Assembly: GCF_902806695.1 (NCBI RefSeq)
Contig: NZ_CADCXN010000050.1
Span: 1-53,785 of the forward strand
DNA from: Candidatus Methylobacter favarea
GTDB taxonomy: Bacteria > Pseudomonadota > Gammaproteobacteria > Methylococcales > Methylomonadaceae
Length of the DNA stretch: 53,785 bases
Direction of reading: 5' to 3'
Below the pieces are notes generated by a model, which was not told the origin of the DNA, made no database searches, and was given only the letters and a program-made list of their open reading frames with translations. The translations under genes and the position numbers were made by a program. Of this stretch, positions 27,083 through 34,177 are shown one piece after another. Positions within the stretch are counted from its first letter, which is position 1; every line of letters starts with the position of its first letter.

Positions 27083-27935
27083 AATCGGGCGAGCTTATAT
27101 TCTAATAAGCACGCTTATCAGCGCCATCATTATTTTGCTGATTGCGCTGGTATTGTTTATATACAGCTGGGAGGCCATCAGTCAGCAGCGTGCCGACCTT
27201 TTCACCTCGATCTGGAATCCTGCGGCCGGTCAGTTCGGCATACTGGCAATGCTGTACGGCTCGCTGATGGTGACAGTTATCGCTTTAGCCATTGCCATTC
27301 CATTGGGCCTGGCGACAGCCTTATTTACTTCCGAGATGCTCGGGGTCAGATACCGGTTCCATGTCAAATTCCTGCTGGAATTACTTGCAGGTATTCCATC
27401 TGTTTTATATGGACTGATTGGCGTGGCTTTTTTCAGTGTCTGGCTGGGCGATCTTTTTGATTTGCAGTCCGGTCGAACCATTTTGACTGCCGGTATATTA
27501 CTTGCCATCATGGTGCTGCCGACCATTATCACGCTAGGCGATGATGCGCTGCATAATGTGCCGCGGCAATATCGGGAAGCTGCCCAAGGTCTGGGTTTAT
27601 ATCCGCACGAAGTAATTATCCATATCGTCTTGCCGCTGGCAAAAACAGATATTGCCGGGGCGGTACTGCTGGCTTTAGGCCGGGCTTTGGGGGAAACCAT
27701 GGCGGTTATGCTGGTGATTGGCGGCATTGATAAAATCCCGCCCTCCTTAGTCAATATTATGGTTCCGGGACAGACAATTACTTCCAAGCTCGGACGAGAA
27801 ATAGAGGAAACGGCATTTGCCTCCATGCATTTTAGTGCGCTGATTTTTATGGGCTTGGCATTGCTGGTTATGGTGCTGGCGCTGACGGCTATTGCGCAAC
27901 ATTATTTCAGGCCGGGACTGCGCCTCTATGAATAG
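27063..27935 (+). CDS. pstC: Phosphate ABC transporter permease
   Basis: PstC is one of the two inner-membrane channel subunits. The ATG at 27063 (protein MSAWSNRIGRAYIL) is preferred to the upstream start at 27027, which would lie deeper inside pstS. Six hydrophobic segments are visible. The cytoplasmic EAA loop that contacts PstB is YREAAQGLGLYPHEVIIHIV, followed by LALGRALGETMAVMLVIGG. It overlaps pstS by 20 bases and pstA by eight, so the operon is translationally coupled. Confidence 0.93.
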   Translation: MSAWSNRIGRAYILISTLISAIIILLIALVLFIYSWEAISQQRADLFTSIWNPAAGQFGILAMLYGSLMVTVIALAIAIPLGLATALFTSEMLGVRYRFHVKFLLELLAGIPSVLYGLIGVAFFSVWLGDLFDLQSGRTILTAGILLAIMVLPTIITLGDDALHNVPRQYREAAQGLGLYPHEVIIHIVLPLAKTDIAGAVLLALGRALGETMAVMLVIGGIDKIPPSLVNIMVPGQTITSKLGREIEETAFASMHFSALIFMGLALLVMVLALTAIAQHYFRPGLRLYE

Positions 27936-28782
27936 AAACAGCAGATACGCAGCAAATTATTTGTTTACCGCTGTTGTCTGGAGTGCAGTCATTATTTGCT
28001 GTGCATTACTATGTTTTTTGTTGTCAACCATTATCTGGAATGGCGTATACGCTCTTTCTTTTAAGTTTTTGCTAAGCCCCGCCTCGGGTTTTGGTGCCAA
28101 TGGCGGCATTATTTATCAAATCACAGGCAGCATCTTGCTGATTGCAGTAACCGCAATTATCAGCTTGCCCATTGCGCTCGGCGTCGCCATTTATAAAAGC
28201 GAATTTCTTAAAAGCTGCCGATTACAACGCTTAAGCAATCTTTTGATCTATGGGCTAAATGGCGTTCCTTCAGTGATTTTTGGTATTTTTGGGCTGATTT
28301 TTTTTGTTAATTTATTAGGAGCGGGAATTTCCTGGTTTGCCGGGGCAATTATCCTTGCCATCATGATTTTACCCACCATTGTTTTATCAACCTATCAGGC
28401 CATCAACAGCATCCCTACCATTTACCGGGAAAGCGCGCAAGCTTTAGGTCTTGATACATGGCAGATAATTACCCGGGTTTTACTGCCGCAAGGCCTGGAC
28501 GGAGCAATTACCGGACTGCTGATTGGTCTGGCGCGGGCCATTGGTGAAACAGCGCCGATTATGTTTGTCGCCACAGCTTTTTCCGGCGTGGATATTCCCG
28601 ATTCATTGAATGGACCCATAACCACGCTGCCTACCCATATTCTGGCATTGGCCAAGCAGGCGACTGACGCGCAGGCTTTACAAAATGCCTGGGGCGCCGG
28701 TTTAGTATTGCTGTGTTTGGTTATGCTGTTAGGTTTTGCTGCGCTGATGGGCAGGATTCGATTAAAAACGAGGTGGCAATAA
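27928..28782 (+). CDS. pstA: Phosphate ABC transporter permease
   Basis: PstA is the partner channel subunit. I use ATG 27928 (MNRNSRYAANYLF) since the earlier in-frame ATG at 27892 would run into pstC. The EAA loop is YRESAQALGLDTWQIITRVL, and the family motif ARAIGETAPIMFVATAF follows. The stop codon overlaps the pstB start by one base. Its length, about 284 residues, and six hydrophobic segments are normal. Confidence 0.93.
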   Translation: MNRNSRYAANYLFTAVVWSAVIICCALLCFLLSTIIWNGVYALSFKFLLSPASGFGANGGIIYQITGSILLIAVTAIISLPIALGVAIYKSEFLKSCRLQRLSNLLIYGLNGVPSVIFGIFGLIFFVNLLGAGISWFAGAIILAIMILPTIVLSTYQAINSIPTIYRESAQALGLDTWQIITRVLLPQGLDGAITGLLIGLARAIGETAPIMFVATAFSGVDIPDSLNGPITTLPTHILALAKQATDAQALQNAWGAGLVLLCLVMLLGFAALMGRIRLKTRWQ

Positions 28783-29588
28783 TGACCGGCAAACCGGCAC
28801 TTAAGCTTGTTGCGCCTGTTGTGTCTGGCGCAACCGCGCTTATTGAGGCGGAAAAATTTAACGTCTGGTTTCACGACACCCAGGTACTGAAAGACATTGC
28901 CGTTTCCTTCGACAAGGGCTTGATTAACTGCATTGTGGGCCCTTCGGGCGGCGGCAAGTCAACATTTATCCGCAGCATTAATCGCATTAATGACGGTATT
29001 GACGGCTTTGTTGTTCAAGGCGAGTTATCTTTCAAGGGGAGGAATATTTATGCAGCCGGCACTGATGTAACGCAGATAAGAAAAGCCATCGGCATAGTCT
29101 TTCAAAAGCCTTGCGTCTTTCCTAAATCCATTAGCGAAAATGTGCTGTTTGGCCTGCAGCCGTTGCGCATAACCAAGCTGGAAAAATTATGCGTAGTTGA
29201 AAAGCAGCTTAAAGCGGTGTCATTATGGAAAGAAGTCTCGCATCGCTTGAATGACCCGGCAACATCCCTATCTATCGGTCAGCAGCAACGGCTTTGTATA
29301 GCCAGAACCCTGGCGATTAATCCTGAAGTGATTTTGCTTGATGAGCCTACCTCGGCACTGGATCCGGTTTCAACCCGCGCCATAGAAGAATTGATGCTGA
29401 AACTTAAAGACCGCTACACCCTTGTTTTTGTCACCCATAACATCCAGCAAGCCAAACGTATCGCTGACAAACTGATATTCATATGCGAGGGCCAGATCAT
29501 AGAACAGGGTGATAAAGACAAGCTGTTTAATCAGCCTGAGCATGAACGAACACGCATTTATCTACATGATGAATATTGTGAATGCTAA
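28782..29588 (+). CDS. pstB: Phosphate ABC transporter ATPase
   Basis: PstB powers phosphate uptake. From ATG 28782 it is 268 residues with Walker A GPSGGGKS (about residues 53-60), signature LSIGQQQRLCIARTLA, Walker B VILLDEPTSALDP and switch histidine in FVTHNIQQAKR. The signature has LSIGQQQ instead of the usual LSGGQQQ, a conservative variation. A short N-terminal extension precedes the domain. No phoU, phoB or phoR follows in this window, unlike many pst operons. Confidence 0.95.
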   Translation: MTGKPALKLVAPVVSGATALIEAEKFNVWFHDTQVLKDIAVSFDKGLINCIVGPSGGGKSTFIRSINRINDGIDGFVVQGELSFKGRNIYAAGTDVTQIRKAIGIVFQKPCVFPKSISENVLFGLQPLRITKLEKLCVVEKQLKAVSLWKEVSHRLNDPATSLSIGQQQRLCIARTLAINPEVILLDEPTSALDPVSTRAIEELMLKLKDRYTLVFVTHNIQQAKRIADKLIFICEGQIIEQGDKDKLFNQPEHERTRIYLHDEYCEC

Positions 29589-29621
29589 ACAGATTCCAAG
29601 TAATATTAGCCGGGTTTAACG

Positions 29622-29960
29622 TTATCTTCTATGCCAATCGTGCCTGTGCCAATTATGCCGGTTTGGCCGCCATTGGTCCGGGCCATGGTTATAAAAGCGG
29701 GGCAGAGGGCCGTAAAAATTTCGACTCGGATAATATGGCCGGTATCTAAATCCGGGTGAATAACGGTAATCGTAATAAATGTTCCAGCCCGGCCCGGGAT
29801 ATCTATAGCCATAGTCATAATTGTAGTTTCTATAAACGGGAGGACCGCCGAACTCCAGGTATATGCCGCCGCCTGACTGATGGGCGCTTGCGCTATAGGA
29901 AAATAGGCTGACCAGCCCTATAAACAGGGCTGGCATAATCAAGGCAAATGATTTTTTCAT
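29622..29960 (-). CDS. Small secreted Tyr/Arg/Pro/Gly-rich protein
   Basis: The 112-residue product starts with a clear signal peptide (MKKSFALIMPALFIGLVSLF, cleavage after ASA). The mature part is unusually rich in Tyr, Arg, Pro, Gly and Trp, with runs such as YNYDYGYRYPGPGWNIYYDY and a His/Arg-rich end. Such low-complexity proteins are found in the envelope, sometimes bound to metals or nucleic acids, but no family function is known to me. It is monocistronic and its 3' end faces pstB. Confidence 0.75.
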   Translation of the reverse strand: MKKSFALIMPALFIGLVSLFSYSASAHQSGGGIYLEFGGPPVYRNYNYDYGYRYPGPGWNIYYDYRYSPGFRYRPYYPSRNFYGPLPRFYNHGPDQWRPNRHNWHRHDWHRR

Positions 29961-30097
29961 AATTATCTCCGGGATATGGCAGATGAATTATTGTATGCAA
30001 ACGATCTGAATGAACGCTGAATTCCTGTAATTACAGATAGGAAAAGATGAGTAATTCATGAATGAATAGTCCATCTAATGAGCTTATAGTTCCCTGA

Positions 30098-30236
30098 TTT
30101 AATCAAATCGACTTGCCGGCTTTGGACCTCGGCTTGAAGGTCAGAGCGCTTGCCAAAAGCGCAGCATTGTCGCTCTCGCTGGCGCTGATGCAGACCTTGT
30201 CCCGATCATGGGCTTCATCCCAACGGGGATATTTCC
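30098..30236 (+). repeat. Dispersed intergenic repeat, copy B
   Basis: The outer blocks match copy A at 12700-12775: ATCAAATCG then TTTGGACCTCG, and GATCATG then GATATTTCCT. Between them sit about 75 extra bases. The right block can fold as a nested hairpin (CCCG with CGGG outside, TGGG with CCCA inside), as expected for a small palindromic interspersed element. Confidence 0.4.
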
Positions 30237-30260
30237 TTATTGCTAATAAACTCCATTTCG

Positions 30261-30305
30261 ACACCGGTGCAAAACAACCAACTAACGGTTGTTTTGCACC
30301 GGTGT
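30261..30305 (+). terminator. Perfect 19-base inverted repeat upstream of sulP1
   Basis: Arms at 30261-30279 and 30287-30305 are fully complementary with a 7-base loop, followed by a T-rich stretch (30306-30325). This fits a rho-independent terminator, although no gene on the plus strand ends close by; pstB ends about 670 bases upstream. It also lies where an enhancer site would be for the sigma-54-like promoter, about 130 bases upstream of the expected transcription start. Confidence 0.55.
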
Positions 30306-30361
30306 TTCATTTTTTTATCTTTCCGTAGCCTAAAAAATCCTGAATAGCTTTTTATTATCAT

Positions 30362-30383
30362 GCTGTTATGCAAATGTAACAGC
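30362..30383 (+). promoter_or_regulatory. Dyad adjacent to the sigma-54-like promoter of sulP1
   Basis: GCTGTTA, eight bases, TAACAGC: a perfect 7-base inverted repeat one base before the -24 element. It is a candidate regulator binding site, possibly for the NtrC-type regulator at 44044. A weaker similar dyad (GCTATTA, nine bases, TAATAAC) occurs at 32153-32175 ahead of sulP2. Confidence 0.45.
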
Positions 30384-30384
30384 T

Positions 30385-30400
30385 TGGCATGGTAATGGCT
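30385..30400 (+). promoter_or_regulatory. Sigma-54-like promoter of the sulP/hyf locus
   Basis: TGGCATGGTAATGGCT matches the -24/-12 pattern TGGCACG-N4-TTGCW at 10 of 12 fixed positions, with the invariant GG and GC exactly ten bases apart. Transcription would start near 30411, about 36 bases before the sulP1 ATG. Confidence 0.55.
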
Positions 30401-30446
30401 TGAGAGTCAGCCGATAGTATTTTTCTTTCAAAAAACGAGGATTTAT

Positions 30447-32132
30447 ATGAATAGGGATTCTTTGTCACAGATACCAAAAACCGGGCTGGCGGGCTTAAAA
30501 GAAAACTGGCGCAGCGATTTACTGTCCGGCTTTCTGGTATTCCTGATAGCCTTGCCGTTATGTCTGGGCATAGCAATGGCATCCGGTTTTCCGCCATCGG
30601 CCGGCATTATTTCTGCAATTATCGGGGGTCTGCTGGTTTCGCGTATCAGCGGTTCGTTCGTGACCATCAATGGACCCGCTGCCGGCCTGATTGTGGTGAT
30701 TTTAAGCGCAGTGCAGGAATTGGGGGCAGGCGATGCAATGGCCGGCTATCGCTATACCCTGGCCGCCATTGTTTTTGCCAGCATACTACAGATTCTGATG
30801 GGCCTGTTCAAGGCCGGAAGGCTCAGTTCGTTTTTCCCTGCATCAGTAATACATGGCATGCTGGCGGCAATCGGCATTATTATTATGGCTAAACAGATTC
30901 ATGTGGTGTTGGGCGTCACGCCGGAGAAAGGCAGCCTGTTTTCATCGATCGCACAGGTTCCGCACAGCTTTTTTAATCTCAACCCGGAAATTGCCATTAT
31001 CGGTCTTTCCGGGCTGGTGATATTAATTATTTGGTCGCTGCTGAAGAATAGAACTTTAAAGATGATTCCCGCGCCGATCGTTGTGGTTTTGATAGGAATG
31101 GGCCTGGCCCGTTATTTTGATCTGGAACATGAACATATGTATTTGTTTCTTCCCGATGCCCATTTTTTACCGCATCACGAAGCAACTGTAGGGCCGAGAT
31201 TTCTAGTCGCGATTTCCGATAACTTCATGTCCAACTTCTACTTTCCCGATTTCTCCAAATCCTTAACCGCGGAATTTTGGGTAGCTGTAGTAAGTATTTG
31301 CCTGGTAGGCAGCCTGGAAAGCCTGCTCAGTGCCGTAGCGGTGGATAAACTAGATCCCTATAAACGCCATACCAATCTGGATCGTGATTTAACGGCAATT
31401 GGTGTTGGTAATGTGGCGGCAGGTTTAATCGGCGGCTTTCCGATGATTGCCGAGATTGTGCGTAGTTCGGCCAATGTTAACAACGGTGCAAAAACCGGTT
31501 GGGCAAACTTTTTTCACGGCGCATTTTTATTGTTGTTTGTAGTATTTTTCCCCCGGCTTATTCATAGCATTCCCCTGGCTTCATTGGCAGCGTTGCTGGT
31601 ATTTACGGGTTTTCGGCTGGCCTCGCCCAAGGAATTTGCTAAAGTAATGGGGGTAGGAAAAGAACAGTTATTCATGTTTGTTGTCACAATCATCGGCGTC
31701 TTGGCAACCGATTTATTGATAGGAGTAGCTATCGGTATCGTAACCAAATTTTTAGTGCACATGCTGCGCGGCGTCAGATTGAATAATCTTTTCAGGATTC
31801 ATTTTGTTATTGAACGACCCGAAGCCGACACCATTCTGGTTGAAATAATCGGAGCGGCAATTTTCTCCAACTTCATGGCTCTGAAAAACGCCCTGGCCAG
31901 TTTGGAAAAAGGTAAAACCGTTATCTTTCAGTTAAACAATGCTTATATGCTTGACCATACCGTGATGGAATTTATTCATGATTTTCAGCATGACTATGAA
32001 GCAGAGGGGGGTAAGTGCAAGTTTCTTGGACTTGAATACCACGATACCTACTCAAAACATCCTTTGGCGGTACGTAGAATGAGGCGGGATAACATGAGCC
32101 GCCGAAAAAGTGACCATTATGGAATTAATTAG
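30447..32132 (+). CDS. SulP family anion transporter with STAS domain (copy 1)
   Basis: The 561-residue protein has the SulP transmembrane domain, with the conserved start of the core (GLKENWRSDLLSGFLVFLIA, then GFPPSAGIISAIIGGLLVS) and FVTINGPAAGLIVVI, and a C-terminal STAS domain (residues about 450-550, ending MEFIHDFQHDYEAEGGKCK). SulP proteins carry sulfate, bicarbonate or other anions, usually with Na+ or H+. The substrate cannot be read from sequence; bicarbonate is attractive because SulP genes accompany ion-pumping complexes in autotrophs. ACGAGG precedes the ATG. A close paralogue lies 291 bases downstream. Confidence 0.92.
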   Translation: MNRDSLSQIPKTGLAGLKENWRSDLLSGFLVFLIALPLCLGIAMASGFPPSAGIISAIIGGLLVSRISGSFVTINGPAAGLIVVILSAVQELGAGDAMAGYRYTLAAIVFASILQILMGLFKAGRLSSFFPASVIHGMLAAIGIIIMAKQIHVVLGVTPEKGSLFSSIAQVPHSFFNLNPEIAIIGLSGLVILIIWSLLKNRTLKMIPAPIVVVLIGMGLARYFDLEHEHMYLFLPDAHFLPHHEATVGPRFLVAISDNFMSNFYFPDFSKSLTAEFWVAVVSICLVGSLESLLSAVAVDKLDPYKRHTNLDRDLTAIGVGNVAAGLIGGFPMIAEIVRSSANVNNGAKTGWANFFHGAFLLLFVVFFPRLIHSIPLASLAALLVFTGFRLASPKEFAKVMGVGKEQLFMFVVTIIGVLATDLLIGVAIGIVTKFLVHMLRGVRLNNLFRIHFVIERPEADTILVEIIGAAIFSNFMALKNALASLEKGKTVIFQLNNAYMLDHTVMEFIHDFQHDYEAEGGKCKFLGLEYHDTYSKHPLAVRRMRRDNMSRRKSDHYGIN

Positions 32133-32287
32133 GCGCAGATGTTGGTTTTTATGCTATTAATCGGTCCCTAATAACGGTGGTTCGAGCAGATTTATGACGC
32201 GCAGAATATGATATCATTGGTCGTACATTATCAGCTCCCGGAATATATCGAACAGCATATAGCTCTGCTTCAATGGATTAAATTTCT

Positions 32288-32303
32288 TGGCGGGAATGGT
32301 GCT
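32288..32303 (+). promoter_or_regulatory. Weaker sigma-54-like promoter upstream of sulP2
   Basis: TGGCGGGAATGGTGCT matches the -24/-12 pattern at 9 of 12 fixed positions with GG and GC ten bases apart. It lies about 120 bases before the second sulP gene. Two such matches in the two sulP leaders support each other, but a single match of this quality can occur by chance. Confidence 0.35.
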
Positions 32304-32423
32304 ACGAGAGCTCTTCACGTATTGGTATTTAAAAAAAACCGCTATCCATGAAGTTATTATCCTAAGATAATAATTGCCAACTACAATAATTCGACGCCAA
32401 TACTTGAATCAATCAGGAAATGT

Positions 32424-34022
32424 ATGAATAATTCTTCGCTGTCAACTTTACCAAAAACCGGGCTGGCGGGCTTAAAAGAAAACTGGCGCAGCGATTTACA
32501 GTCCGGCTTTCTGGTGTTCCTGATAGCCTTGCCGTTATGTCTTGGCGTTTCTATGGCGTCCGGTTTTCCGCCGGCGGCCGGCATTATTTCCGCCATCATC
32601 GGCGGACTGCTGGTTTCGCGTATCAGCGGCTCATACCTGACGATCAACGGCCCGGCTGCCGGCCTGATTGTCGTGATATTAGCGGCCGTGCAAGCGCTGG
32701 GCGAAGGCGATGTTATGGCCGGCTATCATTATACTTTAGCTGCCATTGTGGCGGCTGGCCTTCTCCAGGCGTTGATGGGAGTGTTCCGGATAGGGCAGCT
32801 GAGTTCCTTTTTCCCCGCCTCAGTAGTGCATGGCATGTTGGCCGCGATTGGACTTATTATTATTGCCACTCAAAGCCATGTCATGTTGGGCGTCACGCCG
32901 GAACCCGGAAGCCTGTTTTCAACTATCGCACAGATTCCGCATAGTTTGTTTCACGTGAAGCCGGAAATTTTTCTCATCAGTTTTTTAGGCTTGCTGATAC
33001 TGATTAGCTGGCCGCTCCTGGGGAGTAAAATCCCCGCGCCTGTCATGGTGGTGCTGGTGGGTATGCTGTTTGCCTGGCATTTTGATCCGGATCGAGACGC
33101 GGCAGTGAGCGGATCAAAATTCCTGGTGTCGATTCCGGATAACTTTTTGGCAAGTTTCTATTTTCCCGATTTTTCCAAGCTGTTTACCTTGGCCTTCTGG
33201 GAAGCAGTGATCAGTATCAGTTTGGTGGGTAGTCTGGAAAGCTTGTTGAGTGCGACGGCAATCGACAAGCTCGATCCCTATAAACGCACATCCAACCTTG
33301 ATCGTGATTTAACAGCGGTCGGAATCGGCAATATGGCGGCAGGTTTAATCGGCGGCTTTCCGATGATTGCCGAGATTGTCCGCAGCTCGGAGAATGTCAA
33401 TAACGGGGCTAAAACAGCCTGGTCTAATTTTTTCCATGGCTTGTTAATGTTACTGTTCGTAGTCTTGTTTCCAGATCTGATCCAGCGTATTCCTCTGGCT
33501 TCATTGGCAGCATTGCTGGTTTATACCGGTTATCGCCTGGCTTCGCCTAAAGCCTTCGCCAGAGTCATGGATATTGGCAAAGAACAGTTTTTAATGTTTG
33601 TCGTCACCATTATCGGCGTGTTGGCGGTAGATTTATTGGCAGGCGTCGCTCTGGGTATTGTGGTAAAGCTCGCTATTGATCTGGTGCGGGGCGTTTGGCT
33701 CCGCAATTTATTCAGGATTTATTTTACAATTCAACCTCAAGATGCCAATACGCTGGTTGTCAAGCTGTCAGGTTCAGCGTTATTCTCAAATTTTCTGCCA
33801 TTAAAAAAGGCCTTGACCAGGCTGGAACCCGGCAAAACAATTATTTTTGATTTCACAGACGGCTATCTGATCGATCATACGGTGATGGAATTTATTCATG
33901 ATTTCAGGCAGCATTATGAAGCTCAGGGCGGACACTGTCAGAAAACAGGCATAGCCCTGGAAACGTTTTCTGATCATGCTCTCGCTGCGCGGTTAATGAC
34001 GGCCGATGACAGAGGGAATTAA
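32424..34022 (+). CDS. SulP family anion transporter with STAS domain (copy 2)
   Basis: This 532-residue paralogue of the preceding gene has the same layout: SulP membrane core starting LKENWRSDLQSGFLVFLIAL and a C-terminal STAS domain (residues about 425-520). It lacks about 30 residues in the mid loop found in copy 1 (the HEHMYLFLPDAHFLPHH insertion). The first 95 or so coding bases are almost identical to copy 1 while later parts differ much more, which suggests local gene conversion. It precedes the HyfB homologue by 155 bases on the same strand, so it probably belongs to the same transcription unit. Confidence 0.92.
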   Translation: MNNSSLSTLPKTGLAGLKENWRSDLQSGFLVFLIALPLCLGVSMASGFPPAAGIISAIIGGLLVSRISGSYLTINGPAAGLIVVILAAVQALGEGDVMAGYHYTLAAIVAAGLLQALMGVFRIGQLSSFFPASVVHGMLAAIGLIIIATQSHVMLGVTPEPGSLFSTIAQIPHSLFHVKPEIFLISFLGLLILISWPLLGSKIPAPVMVVLVGMLFAWHFDPDRDAAVSGSKFLVSIPDNFLASFYFPDFSKLFTLAFWEAVISISLVGSLESLLSATAIDKLDPYKRTSNLDRDLTAVGIGNMAAGLIGGFPMIAEIVRSSENVNNGAKTAWSNFFHGLLMLLFVVLFPDLIQRIPLASLAALLVYTGYRLASPKAFARVMDIGKEQFLMFVVTIIGVLAVDLLAGVALGIVVKLAIDLVRGVWLRNLFRIYFTIQPQDANTLVVKLSGSALFSNFLPLKKALTRLEPGKTIIFDFTDGYLIDHTVMEFIHDFRQHYEAQGGHCQKTGIALETFSDHALAARLMTADDRGN

Positions 34023-34177
34023 ATCAGGCCAGTTTCAGGGATTTCAATTTATTTTTAATAAGCGGGGGTTATTGACAGGGCCACGTATGTGTTTTGGCTT
34101 GTTGCTGACAGTTATACAGCAACGAATTTCGCCCAGAGTCAATTAAGATAACGGATTTTTTATTTTTCGGGAATTTC

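Larger units (their letters stand above)
29961..30446. other. Intergenic region upstream of sulP1
   Basis: This 486-base gap carries the second copy of the dispersed repeat (30098-30236), a 19-base perfect inverted repeat (30261-30305), a 22-base dyad (30362-30383) and a sigma-54-like promoter (30385-30400), each listed on its own. The first part (29961-30097) shows nothing recognisable. Confidence 0.5.

Noticed and set aside
34023-34177. A third sigma-54 promoter directly before hyfB
   Set aside because: Candidate GG/GC pairs in this gap do not have the required ten-base spacing.
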